The notes under the pieces were generated by a model, which was not told the DNA's origin, searched no databases, and was given only the letters and a program-made list of their open reading frames with translations. Source: Silurus meridionalis (taxonomy: Eukaryota > Chordata > Actinopteri > Siluriformes > Siluridae). From it: a DNA stretch of 64,000 nucleotides. Made by a program: the position numbers and the translations under genes. Within the stretch, counting starts at the first letter, position 1. The number at the start of each line of letters is the position of its first letter. Shown here piece by piece: positions 22,105-32,269 of this stretch. The stretch lies in NCBI RefSeq assembly GCF_014805685.1, contig NC_060885.1, positions 25,781,632 through 25,845,631 on the forward strand, written 5' to 3'.

Positions 22105-23169
22105 GTAAAGAAGCAGATCTGGAGGGATCATGGATATAGTGTTTAGTGAACTGGGATATTTGTATGCTGTCTTCCCCTCACTCTCATGTTCACTTAGGTT
22201 TGTTGACAGTGGTGTGGTGGGTCATCTCTTATCCCAGAGATCCCTCATGTCTGTGTTACCTTCTGGTTCTCCCTTTTAGCTATGATGCCATAGTGAGCCT
22301 TGCCAGAGTCCCAACTGCATACAACAAAAAGAACACATAATAATCTCTTCCTGTCACCCCTCTTCTCTCTCTCTTGGACTTTAGTTAATGTCAACAGTCT
22401 GCTACATTGACTCAGAATTGCTTCTAATCACCATCACTGTACCCCGCAACATCGTATATCTGCAATAAATGGACATTCGGTGCAACCCAGATGAGGATGG
22501 TTTCCCTCTTGAGTCTGGTTCCTCTCAAGGTTTCTTCCTTATGCCATCTTAGGGAGTTTTTCCTTGCCACAGTCGCCACCGGCTTGATCATCAGGAACAA
22601 ACTTACACTTATAAAGGACATCTTAATCATTTTTTATCACCACATTATCTGTGTAAAGCTGCTTTGAGACAATGTTCATTGTTAAAAGTGCTATACAAAT
22701 AAAATTGAATTGAATTGAACCTTGTGCTCAACTACATCGGACCAAAAATACATTATCAATTTGGTTGTTAATATTATGAACAGCAGCTTCACTGTTGACA
22801 TCCTGAGGTTGCGCCAGCTGCAGTTGTGTCCCTCAAGATTATGGACCTTTAAAGAGCAGATGCCATCCCCGCAAAGTTCCCGAACCATCTAGAGAACCAT
22901 ACCAGTGCCATTTGGATCCCACTTCTTGTAGAGTGTGGACATTGAATTTATTTGAACATTTAAAGACTCTCACATGGAGAAGTAGGTGTTGGATCTATGT
23001 TGATCTCAGATGTTGAGCTATTTTATAAGTTGCTTAGTAGATCCTGGATCCACAATGTCAAATGACTGTATTAGAGCGCAGAAAGGACATTACTCAAAAC
23101 CACACACTCCTGGTGCTTATAGTAGTTCTCACTCTCCAGTGTTTGTGTTGTTTCAAGATTTATAATCAC

Positions 23170-23425
23170 ACTCTTGATATCACTCAAATGAGGATGGGAT
23201 CCCCTTCTGAGTCTGGTTCCTCTTAAGGTATCTTCCTTATAACATCTAAGGAACTTTTTACTTGCCACAGTCACCCCAAGCTTGCTCAACAGGGATTAAT
23301 AAACATAATTAACTTATATTAAAATATTTTGTTCTATAATTCTTACATTCTGTAAAGCTGCTTTGAGACAATGTATAATGTGAAAAGTGCTATAGAAATA
23401 AAATTGAACATGAAACTTGAACAAA
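23170..23425 (+). mobile_element. L2 LINE 3' end, second subfamily
   Basis: CAAATGAGGATGGGATCCCC, CTGGTTCCTCTTAAGG and the tail TGTAAAGCTGCTTTGAGACA to AATAAAATTGAACATG. The preceding 22730-23170 may be more of its UTR, but I cannot confirm that. Confidence 0.75.
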
Positions 23426-24690
23426 CAGCATCACAGAAAACAAAATAACCAAAAACAATTAAGTTCATGATCATTGCTACAATCATAAATATGCATCAGC
23501 TTTTAAAAAAATATTTTAACCATAACTAATGTTTAGATTATAATTTCTTAAACAGTCATGTTGGAAGACATCTCAAGATCACTAAAAACAACGTTTTATG
23601 TATATATAGTAATGTATAATGTAATGTTATATGTATAATGTAATGCACATACTTGTAAAATTGTATATATACTTCTCACATGTACAGTACTTTACAACAG
23701 TAAAATCCGTTCATTGCCATTCTTTCTTCACATATCCTAGTGAGTCCGTGCTAAAGGGCCCTAAGAGTTTCCTCCTCATTAGACCATTACCCTTACTCTT
23801 TTGAGTAAGATTTACATGGAGCATTTAAAATCAGTTAAAATGATCAGAATAAAAATGCCCAAAAAAAGCTTTTAGAATGTGCTTCTTTAATCCGATTTTG
23901 GAAGCCTCCTCTTCACCTGGCATCCGTATCAGAACTTGTATTGGCCCTTTCATCATTTCCTTGCAAAGAGTTATATACAAACTTTTTTACTGTGCTCTTG
24001 TGAACACTAGATTTGCCACAACATGGTACTCCGCACAGCTTCGGAGTTTATATAAAACAACCACGACATGCAAAATTAGGGGAATTGGATGTCTGACGGT
24101 CTCTTCTTCTGGGGCCATAATTCCCCTCTACCAATCAACACAAACGTGTGAATGACCGATGACTCATGCAAAAGTTTAGTTTCCATTCTAGTTCACTAAA
24201 TTCCAGCAATACAACATGCTCCCACCAGTCCTTACTATGGACCCTTATTCCCAGGCTTCTTAGAGATTCACAGAGATTTTAGAGATTCACAGCCAACAAA
24301 ACGTTTAGCTTCCTGTGCCCGTCTTTTTCTCATACTTTAAAGTAGTAGAATGCCGACAAATTCATGCTGTTGCTTAATTAAGAACAACACTATACAAATA
24401 AATAGAATGCATAAGAAATAATGGAACTTCATGTTGACAGGACAGGACATAGGCTAATGTGCAACTGTCACAAAGTATTTCAGATTAAAAGGTTGGTAAC
24501 GTCCCATGTGTTTTGGTAAACTGGAATGTTGGATGCGGTCAATGGCAAATAATCATGATATGAAACTTAAAAACCTCTTTCAAAATATGTCCCAGTGCTA
24601 TTATTAGTATCAACATTTAAGCAGATATAAAAAATTGAGTCTGCTTTGGAAATGTATTTATTGGTCAAAATAGGAAAATTCTAAAGCACA
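23426..24690. other. Intron, nothing recognised
   Basis: AT-rich. A 92-codon open frame at 23877-24155 has no recognisable motif and is not flanked by convincing splice sites. Confidence 0.45.
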
Positions 24691-24695
24691 CTTAC

Positions 24696-24787
24696 ATGGC
24701 ATTAGAGCGACGCCCCCGGTTGCCTTTTGTCCCAATGACAGGAGTGCCAAAGTGCTCAGGATTGGTCAAGGGAAGCCTGTCAAGTGT
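24696..24787 (-). CDS. arid4b: arid4b coding exon 6
   Basis: The acceptor is GGTTGCAG and the donor GTAAGT, flanking 92 nt (30 codons plus AT carried into exon 7). The peptide begins [19 protein letters not shown] and ends NRGRRSNA, matching the ARID4B stretch after the Tudor domain ([20 protein letters not shown]...NRGRRSN). Intron sequence on both sides is AT-rich; the upstream neighbour is a degraded Tc1 relative at 24885-25250. Confidence 0.92.
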
Positions 24788-24884
24788 CTGCAACCATACA
24801 TTTTAACAGAAATCATGAACTGATTAAAACATTAAAACCTGCATAATATTGTACATAATTTTCCTTTTTTTTCCCTTCTTCATC

Positions 24885-25250
24885 TCATAAAATCAGTCGA
24901 CCTCTACTCCACAATACCTTTGGAGGTGTGATATGGTATCTGGCACTAAAACATTCTTCCAGTCCTCCAAGTTGCAGAATGGGGCCTCAATAGATTGGAT
25001 TTGTTTGTCCAGCACATCCCACAGATGTTTGAACAGACTTACAGTAGATTTAGGGAAATTAAGGTCAAGTTACCACCTTCAACTCTGTCAGTTCTTCAAA
25101 CCATTACTAAACAAAATTTGCAGGGTGGCAGTGCACATTATCCAGATGAAAGTGGCCACTGCCTTTTGGGAATACTCCTGATTTGAAGATGTGTATAGAT
25201 CTAACATGTTAACATAATATCCACATAAATGCCAAGACCATTACATTGAC
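24885..25250 (-). pseudogene. Degraded Tc1/mariner transposase fragment
   Basis: On the minus strand GGCAGTGGCCACTTTCATCT followed by GGATAATGTGCACTGCC corresponds to a second-Asp block (F..DN.PCH), and CATCTGTGGGATGTGCTGGA to the HLWDVLD block after the catalytic Glu. All frames have stops. A family distinct from the other Tc1 copies. Confidence 0.65.
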
Positions 25251-25384
25251 AAGACCATTACACCATACATTACCGCTAAATTGAAACCCCCAAGCTAGCA
25301 AAATGAACAAAAAACAACAGAGTGGGTTCACGTTTATTTTTATATTTAGAAAATACTAGTTTTTATGCCGGTCGTATCATTTTA

Positions 25385-25490
25385 TTTTGTTGAATTTATC
25401 TGCCACACCTTAAAGACCGGTCTGTGAAAATATTGAATGACATTATACCGATCCGTGCCGTGGAAAAGGGTTTGGGGACAGCTGATCTAG
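25385..25490 (+). repeat. hAT right-end fragment
   Basis: AAGACCGGTCTGTGAAAATA, then CCGATCCGTGCCGTGG, ending GGTTTGGGGACAGCTG. This is the terminus of a hAT MITE family widespread in vertebrates. No left end is seen. Confidence 0.55.
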
Positions 25491-26773
25491 TCATCAAAAA
25501 TTGTTTTTCGTCAAAGTCACTCAAATCCTTTCCGATTTTTTCTTCTACTAACACAAGTGACACATCAAATAACTATTCTGTACATATGTTGTCAGTATAT
25601 ATATACAGTGGAACCCACTTATCTCGACCTTGGTTAACTCGACAACCCTATTAAGTCAACGTTTTTGAAGTGGAACCGCCAAATTCTCGCTTTGTCTAAG
25701 CATTTTTTATCGGTTATGTCGACTTTTTTTTGTCGCCGAACCCTAATATCTCGAGCACAAGGGGGGGGCAAATTTGCCATTTAACGTCGGTTATCTCGAT
25801 CGGCACTGTGCAGCCGCAGAAGAACTCGTGAAAGTGGCGGAAAAATCAAGCCTTACAGATGCTAAAGGTGTTGTATTGTAAACTGGTGAATCTCTGCTGT
25901 TAGTTAGTGCACATATGCCTTTTGTTGTTAAATGTTATGCGATGAACGGGACGCGAAAGCCGCGCTTGGTAGGAGCGCAGTGCGGAACGTGGGATGAGCA
26001 GCAAAAGCATAGAATGAACAACGGCAGGATCAGATGAATCCGCTATGCGCTATGGGAAGAAAAGCGCAGCCGTTAAGAGAGTGCCGGTGGGAAGGCACGT
26101 ACCGGGATACGCATGAGCGATAACAACGACCGCCGTGAACCAACATATACCAACTATAACAGACGGTGAGAGTGTGGAAGTTTAAATAGGAGCTGGTGAG
26201 GAGTGCTAAACAAGCACCATATGCGCGCGATTGAAGCCGGGAGCTTCAGAGAAAGCGGCCGGGAAAGCACCTGCCACGCCGAAGGGGGCATGCCAGGTGG
26301 ATTCCTGACAATTAACAAACATGTACTGTATGTATTTTTATAGCATGCCTTCATCAAACAAATCGCGGCAACGCTGTTGTGTAAAAACCCTCCAAAACAC
26401 GCATGCACATTCTCATTTATTAACGCACATCATGTACATAAAAAAATTTCAAGCACGGTAATATATTGCCGACATATTAATTTTCGTTTATCTCGATCAT
26501 CGGTTATCTCAATGCTTTTTGGCAACCCCCTAGGACAGGGGTGGCCAACCCGCGGCTCGAGAGCCGCATGCAGCTCTTTGGCTGGTTTCATGCGGCTCTT
26601 ACGTTCATATCGAATTTGTGTTTGTTTGTTTTTTAATGTGCGTGTTCACTTCGCTTGAGTTCAATACGGTATTTTTAAGACTTCAATGAGCTTGCCCCTA
26701 CTGGGAAACTTTGCGGTATATCAGACCTGGGCAAACTACGGCCCGCGGGCCACATCCCGCCAATCATAAATTA

Positions 26774-27196
26774 CAGGGATGCACCAAAATTTTCGCCGAA
26801 ATACCTAAATCACCGAAACAACACGGCAGAAACACAATTGTAATGACGCAATAAAAAAGCGCAGCCAGCACACGGCTATCTGGATAAGAGCAACATGTCT
26901 GCGGTGTGCGGATAGCGATTTGCAAAACATGCAATACTGAAATTTCAAGAGGGGGTGTATCTGCAAAGAGTTTCTCCAAGTCGGGTTTAATTTATCACCT
27001 GAAATCCAAACATCCCGATTATCATTCTAAATATGAGAAGACCGCGGCGCAAAAAAGTAGTCAATCCGAGCATGCGCACTCCGTCTGTAGAGGTCGTTTT
27101 TGAAAAGGCAGGAAAGTTTTCCAGTGATGGTGCCAAGGCAAAAGGCATAACACAAAATTATGGATTTCATTGAATTTTCATTTCGGTGCATCCCTA
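26774..27196 (+). mobile_element. ZBED-type hAT, innermost element of the nest
   Basis: Ends CAGGGATGCACCAAAATTTT and, inverted, TAGGGATGCACCGAAATGAA. The flanks ATAAATTA and AAATTTTA agree at only 5 of 8 bases, so the duplication is decayed or mis-set. It belongs to the same family as 36565-37521 in the opposite orientation. Confidence 0.8.
26900..27103 (+). pseudogene. zf-BED transposase N-terminus
   Basis: RIAICKTCNTEISRGG then GLIYHLKSKHPDYHSKY gives a CxxC...HxxxxH BED zinc finger typical of hAT transposases. The start region carries a deletion relative to the copy at 37350, and the frame ends after CRGRF. DNA-binding remnant only; the catalytic domain is absent. Confidence 0.8.
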
Positions 27197-27408
27197 AAAT
27201 TTTATCGTTGGTGTGGCCCTCTGACACAATTCAGGTTTCTCATGTGGCCCCTTGTAAAAATTAATTGCCCACCCCTGCGGTATATTCATCTCACGCAGTG
27301 CACACAATTTTATTGTTGAAAATGACTGTCCTGTGGTTTTAGAACTGTAGGAGTCAATTTCTGTCATTATGTTGGTGTGTGACATTTACAATAAATCTGG
27401 CTGAGCAG

Positions 27409-27456
<48 letters not shown>

Positions 27457-27599
27457 GTGTAAGAGGAAAGGATGGGTGATGTTCATGTGTGCCCATGTGT
27501 ATGATGTGGCTCTTTGCGGGAACACTGTAAAAAATGTGGCTCTTGGTCTCTGACTGGTTGGCCACCCCTGCCCTAGGACATCGACATAACCGGGTTCCA

Positions 27600-27602
<3 letters not shown>

Positions 27603-27661
<59 letters not shown>

Positions 27662-27669
27662 TGGTATAG

Positions 27670-27745
<76 letters not shown>
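27603..27745. repeat. (TA)n microsatellite, two blocks
   Basis: Two long (TA)n blocks separated by AAATAATGGTATAGT, with a related spacer repeated after the second block. It directly abuts the right end of the pogo-like element. Confidence 0.95.
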
Positions 27746-27749
<4 letters not shown>

Positions 27750-28144
27750 TGGTTTAGTTATATATAAAATGGTATTATGAAAAATTGTATGCTAACTTCG
27801 GGACAGTCACACTAGATCTGTTCTGGCATGACTCTTGGTTAAAATGGTGATGAAATCAATTAGAACTGTGGGAACAGAGTCAAACATTTCAGGTCCATCT
27901 TAAAAAATTGGAACATAATTAAAAAATTATTTATTTTAGTAATTAAATACAAAAGTAAAAACTCGTATATTAGATTGATTCATCACACTGACTGAAAGTG
28001 TTTATTTATTTATTATGATTTTGGCTCACATTTAACAAAAATCCACCAATTCACTATCTCAAAAAATTAGAACACTTCATAAGACCAATTAAAAAAACTT
28101 TTTTAGTGAATTGTTGTCCTTCTGAAAAGTACCTTATTATAAAG

Positions 28145-28867
28145 TACCTTATTTCCCGGACTATAAGCCGCTACTTTTTGCCCACTCTTTGAACCCCGTG
28201 GCTTGAACAATGAAGGGGCTAATTTATGAATTTTTCCTGGGTTTTTCCCAGTTTCACAAGCTTCAAGCCAAAAAACTGAGCCCCATAACATTAGACCAAT
28301 CAAATTGCCGAAACGGGTTCAGGTGAACCAATGAAATTCTTTATATCAAATCAGATGCGCTCCCACTGAATCCGGCCGCACCACATCATAAATATAGATG
28401 AGGTTTCTCTGACGTTTGACCTGCCGCTCACTCGGACTGTCAACAGGAAATGCAAATCATTCGTCACGCTGAAAACAACCGGGCATAAAAAAAAACGCAC
28501 TTCACCTGTGTTCTGAGCTGCACGGCATCAGGAGAAAAGCTTCACCGATGGTGATTTTTAAACGCACGACGATGCCAAAATATAAACTCCCGAGAGAAAT
28601 TGTTGTAAAAGGAAGTAGGAAGACAGTGAACAATGACTTTCTTGGTAGGCTACTGTTTAGATACAAGCCATGTAACAGACACTGTCTTTCGTTAAAGCCT
28701 GTGTAAAGTTCATTAGTTTTAGTGTAGGCATTAGTTTATAGACAGGATATAGTTTATATTAGCTTATAGACAGGTGCGGCTTATATATGTTCAAAATAAA
28801 AATCCTTGTCAAATTCAGTGGGTGCGGCTTATATTTGGGTGCGTTTAATAGTCCGGAAATTATGGTA
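28145..28867 (+). mobile_element. MITE-like DNA element, copy A
   Basis: Ends CCTTATTTCCCGGACTATAA and, inverted, CCATAATTTCCGGACTATTA, bordered by TA on both sides, inside a Tc1. Subterminal GCGGCTTATA motifs occur. At 28572 a 33-codon open stretch begins MPKYKLPREIVVKG and runs to GRLLFRYKP; copy C keeps the same frame. Copies B, C and D are at 30227, 43189 and 59873. Confidence 0.8.
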
Positions 28868-28874
28868 TGGTAAT

Positions 28875-29584
28875 TTACTGTATATATACATAATACTTAG
28901 TAGGGGCTCCTTTTGCATTAATTACTACCTCAATTCGGCATGGCATTGAGGTGATCAGTCTGTGGAACTGCTGAGGTGGTATGGAAGCCCAGGATTCTTT
29001 GACAATGGCATTTTTGTCATTTTTGCATTTTTTGGTCTCTTGTATCTCATTTTCCTCTTGACAATACACCATAGATTCTCTACGGGGTTCAGGTCTGGTA
29101 AGTTTGCTGGCCAGTCAAGCACACACACAGACTGTGCAAACTTTAAACTGGACCTCAAGCAACTTGGATTCTGTGCCTCTCATCTCTTCTTCCAGACTCT
29201 GTGACCTTGATTTCCAAATGAAATGCAAAATTTCCCTTACCTTTTTTATTATTTCTTTGGCCCACTGAGCAACAGTCCAGTCCTTTTTGTCCTTTGCCCA
29301 GGTAAGACACCTCTGATGTTGTCTTTGGTTCAGGAGTGGCTTGAAGCTCTAACTCCAGCTGCATTCCACTCTTCGTGAATCTCCCCAAATTCTTGAATCG
29401 GCTTCGTTTCACCTTTTTCTACCACATTTTTTCCCCTTCCATTTAACTTTCCATTAATGTGATTGGACACAGCACTCTGTGAACAGCCAGCTTCTTTAGT
29501 GATGACCTTTTGTGTCTTACCCTCCATGTGCAAGGTGTCAATTATCGTCTTCTGGACAACTGTCAAGGCAGCAGTCTTCCCCAT
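28875..29584 (-). pseudogene. Tc1 transposase remnant
   Basis: From ATG 29584 the frame gives GKTAALTVVQKTIIDTL, a helix-turn-helix (KEAGCSQSAVSNHI), then breaks. The catalytic second-Asp block is missing or scrambled. A later frame has LPDLNPVENLW (Glu block) and VEVVINAKG-like C-terminus near 28920. Shorter than a full gene, with several frameshifts. Confidence 0.8.
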
Positions 29585-29937
29585 GATTGTGTAGCTTGAA
29601 CCAGACTGAGACACCATTTAAAGGCTCAGGAAACCTTTGCAGGTTTTTGGATTTAATTAGCTGATTAGAGTGTGACACCACAAGTCTCCAATATTAATTT
29701 CTTTCACAATATTAAAATTTTCTGAGATACCGAATTTTGGGTTTTCATTAGCTGTAAGCCATAATCATCAAAATGAAAAGAAATAAACACTTCAAATATA
29801 TCAGTCTGTGTGTGATGAATCTATACAATATACAAGTTTTACTTTTTGTACTGAATTACTAAAATAAATCAACTTTTTAATTTTAAAATTGAAAATTGAA
29901 ATTTTTAAATTGAAAAGTGACAATTAAATATATTGAC

Positions 29938-30017
29938 CTCACTCTCAGCAAAGTGACGGGCTCCTTTAAGGCACAGGGACGAACGCCTCAAGGTTTTCTC
30001 ATCCCCATCATCAAAAA
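29938..30017 (-). CDS. arid4b: arid4b coding exon 5 (Tudor end)
   Basis: The acceptor is ATTCTCTGCAG. The 80 nt exon enters in phase 1 and ends on a codon boundary. The peptide is (V)[13 protein letters not shown], then [13 protein letters not shown]. This DDGDE..TLRR..LCLKG block is the most diagnostic ARID4 Tudor segment, and its DEK/RSS form points to ARID4B. The donor is GTCAAT, much weaker than the other five donors, and degraded Tc1 sequence begins only about 50 bases further into the intron. A (TA)n array lies about 70 bases upstream of the acceptor side. Confidence 0.92.
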
Positions 30018-30085
30018 CTGCAGAGAATATGAATAAGGACAAGAAAAAGGTCAATACGTTAGTCCAGCACATGTTAACAAGCTTT

Positions 30086-30086
<1 letters not shown>

Positions 30087-30148
<62 letters not shown>
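30087..30148. repeat. (TA)n microsatellite
   Basis: Pure (TA)n about 70 bases upstream (in arid4b sense) of the exon 5 acceptor. Confidence 0.95.
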
Positions 30149-30155
<7 letters not shown>

Positions 30156-30226
30156 GGCAGAACTGTGCCAATGTTTTAGACAGCTGTGAAAAAATGCTGT
30201 AATAAATAGATAAGAATACTGTATAC

Positions 30227-31004
30227 TGTAATTTCCGGACTATAAAGCGCACCCTTATATAACCCACTGAATTTGACAAAGAATTTTTTTTTACATAAAT
30301 AAGCTGCACCTGTCTATAAGCCGCAGGTGTCTACACTGAAACTAATGAACTTTATACAGGCTTTAATGAAAGACACTAAATGCAATATGTTGCGCTTCTA
30401 TTAGGAGCATGGCGGTAATTTGGGAATACAGCATGCCACTGCATTCTTCCGGTATTACTGTGGAGACCGAGGATTATGTCCTTATTATTTTCTGATGCTC
30501 ATTTCTAAGCTTCTTTGACTAATTCATAACGCTGTTGCCAAGAAAAATAAAAAAGCACGAGTTTTGGAAACCTGTCTGTGCTTATATGATTTGTGTTGCA
30601 ACTGGAGTTAGCAAGCTCTCCCTTCACCCAAACTCAACGCGTTACAACGGCTTGTATCTAAACAGTAGCCGACCAAGTCATTGTTCACTGTCTTCCTCCT
30701 TTCTTTCACAACTACAGTGGCACCTTGACCTACGAGTGCATTAATGTACGAGTTTTCCGAGGTACGAGCGGTCACTCAGTCGATTTTTTTGCTTTGTTAC
30801 GCAAGCAAAAAATTGAGGTTAGAGCTTGAGATGCCGCTGCTAGATGGCTAAGCGAAGCCAGAAAGCGAAGATTGTGACAAAAATTGAGATAAGCAAAGAA
30901 GAAAAAGTACAAATTTGAAAGTTTGGGGATACGTAGTGTACAGGAGTGATGACTAAAAAACGAGTGTTCTCTCCGCCTCCGCTTATCGCCTCTACCCCCC
31001 CCTC

Positions 31005-31038
<34 letters not shown>

Positions 31039-31609
31039 GCGGCGTTTTCGTTAGCTCAAGTCGTCTCATCTCCAAGGAAAATACACTGAATAAATCCTTA
31101 TTATATCTTTACATACTCTTTCTATTATGTTTTTATACAAGATTTGTTATTTAGAAATGTATTTTCCAATTTAATAACATAAAACATAAAAACGGGGTGT
31201 CATTTTGAGGGTTGGAACGGATTAATGCCATTTTAAGTATTTTCAATATGTAAAAACTTGATGTGCGAGCAAATTGAGATACGAGCTCGTCCACAGAACG
31301 AATTAAACTCGTAGGTCAAGGTACCACTGTATTTCTCTGGAGAGTTTATCTTTTGTCATCGTCGTGCGCCACCGGTGGAAGTTTTTCCTCCCGAAGCCGT
31401 GCAGCTCAGAACACAGGTGAGGTGCGTTTTTTTCGTTTCCGTTCGGAAATTTCATTGTTCTAATGTTATGTCGCTCAGTTTTTTGGCTTGAAGTTGGTAA
31501 AACCGGGAAAAACCCAGGAAAAATCCATAAATTAGCCGCTTCGTTGTTTAAGCCGTGGGGTTCAAAACGTGGGGAAAAAGGTAGCGGCTTATAGACCGAA
31601 AAATACGGT
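30227..31609 (-). mobile_element. MITE-like DNA element, copy B, split by another MITE
   Basis: Same family as copy A in opposite orientation: TGTAATTTCCGGACTATAAA at the left and, inverted at 31609, ACCGTATTTTTCGGTCTATA. A pogo-like MITE at 30715-31329 interrupts the conserved 33-codon region exactly at a TA. Lies wholly in the 2-kb intron between arid4b exons 4 and 5. Confidence 0.8.
30715..31329. mobile_element. Pogo-like MITE with TA target duplication
   Basis: Ends CAGTGGCACCTTGACCTACG and, inverted, CAGTGGTACCTTGACCTACG, each bordered by TA (30713-30714, 31330-31331). A CA tract lies at 31008-31036. No coding sequence. A related inverted fragment is at 33630-33860. Confidence 0.9.
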
Positions 31610-31929
31610 ATGTTTTTATTGTTTATTTTGAGCAATTTACAAACTATAAAGAAGAAAACTTAAATTATTATATGGTGTGATTACCCTTTAGCTTCAAACT
31701 AGCTTCAGTTCTTACACTTGCACACTTTGCATATCAAGCAGGTGATAAAGAACATCAATTTCAATATGTAGTCTGAAACACAGTCCAAACAGCAGAGTAT
31801 GCTGTGCTTGAAGCTGTTGCCCTATGAGCCACTTATCATGCAACCTAGTGACTATCAGAAACTTCTGTCTTCTGATTCTGCTGTGGATTTTGGTGTGACA
31901 GAAATCTTGCTTTATTTAACACCCTCCCA

Positions 31930-31931
31930 CC

Positions 31932-31970
<39 letters not shown>

Positions 31971-32006
31971 TACATATACACACCTTCACACACACACACA
32001 CAGAGA
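31930..32006. repeat. (CA)n microsatellite at arid4b exon 4 donor
   Basis: CA runs at 31933-31968 and 31986-32002. On the gene strand this is (GT)n beginning within about 10 bases of the exon 4 donor GTAAGT. Confidence 0.95.
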
Positions 32007-32011
32007 CTTAC

Positions 32012-32102
32012 CAACTGTGTACAAACTAGCATCTGTGAGCTTGGTGATGGTAGCTTCCTGATAGATTCCATCTTGATTTTTGACTTCAACCACAGCACCC
32101 AC
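32012..32102 (-). CDS. arid4b: arid4b coding exon 4 (Tudor core)
   Basis: The acceptor is ACTTTCAG and the donor GTAAGT, flanking 91 nt that leave one base (G) to complete a Val codon in exon 5. The peptide begins VGAVVEVKNQDGIYQEA and ends KLTDASLYTV. ARID4 family members have Trp where this copy has Leu (SWYTV versus SLYTV; codon TTG at 32022-32024). The donor is followed within about 10 bases by a long intronic GT repeat. Reading frame, both splice sites and neighbouring exons agree, so the exon itself is secure. The Leu may be real, polymorphic or an assembly error. Confidence 0.9.
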
Positions 32103-32269
32103 CTGAAAGTCAAACACATCTACAGAGCTTTAATTTATGATTTACTTTACAAAAAAACTTTGATGAGACGTGTGCTTAATTAAAAAGTCTAGCCACATAT
32201 TTATTTATGACATTCTCAAATCTTTCATTGGCAAGATGGTGAATGATTTCCTACATTAGCCAATGTAGT

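Larger units (their letters stand above)
18058..22720 (+). mobile_element. Long L2 LINE copy, interrupted by a hAT
   Basis: It begins inside the ORF1 esterase region (GCGAAGGCAATGTCCGATGC, as at 6089), continues through the full ORF2 and ends TGTAAAGCTGCTTTGAGACA ... AATTGAATTGAATTGAA at 22720. A hAT element sits at 18173-18978. The 3' UTR carries CAGATGAGGATGG and a short CT-rich stretch. It is the most complete L2 here, 5'-truncated, with many stops. Confidence 0.9.
26722..27277. mobile_element. hAT element nested in the preceding hAT
   Basis: Perfect 8-bp duplication CGGTATAT at 26714-26721 and 27278-27285. Termini CAGACCTGGGCAAACTACGG and, inverted, CAGGGGTGGGCAATTAATTT. The same family occurs at 49315-50259, where it retains a zinc-finger-BED coding piece. 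Confidence 0.93.
26536..27570. mobile_element. hAT element inside the pogo-like element
   Basis: Perfect 8-bp duplication CCCTAGGA at 26528-26535 and 27571-27578. Termini CAGGGGTGGCCAACCCGCGG and, inverted, CAGGGGTGGCCAACCAGTCA. Subterminal GCGGCTC/GTGGCTCTT motifs occur. A GT microsatellite lies at 27412-27450. No coding capacity is seen apart from the nested element. Confidence 0.93.
25606..27602. mobile_element. Pogo-like non-coding DNA transposon, outer shell of a nest
   Basis: Ends CAGTGGAACCCACTTATCTC and, inverted at 27602, CAGTGGAACCCGGTTATGTC. Subterminal copies of TTATCTCGA or TTAACTCGA recur through both ends. The left flank is (TA)n-like and the right flank runs into a (TA)n array, consistent with TA targeting. 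Fragments of the family are at 58906-59436 and 62533-62775. No transposase frame was recognised; pogo/Tigger assignment is by terminal sequence only. Confidence 0.75.
27890..29905 (-). mobile_element. Tc1 element carrying a MITE-like insertion
   Basis: The left terminal repeat (27890-28070, CAGGTCCATCTTAAAAAATT) pairs with inverted sequence at about 29700-29885 (for example ACTAAAATAAATCAACTTTT). Repeats are about 200 bases. A separate element lies at 28145-28867. The right end decays within about 50 bases of the arid4b exon 5 donor. Confidence 0.8.

Noticed and set aside
23877..24155. 92-codon plus-strand open frame as a gene
   Set aside because: No recognisable domain, no splice context, and on the opposite strand to the surrounding gene.
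27410..27450. CRISPR-like or regulatory tandem array
   Set aside because: Simple dinucleotide repeats without spacers; this is a vertebrate genome and no array is present.
27534..27749. Open frames of repeated Tyr-Ile
   Set aside because: Translation of (TA)n microsatellite only; the same applies at 13963, 30100, 36900, 62000 and 63600.
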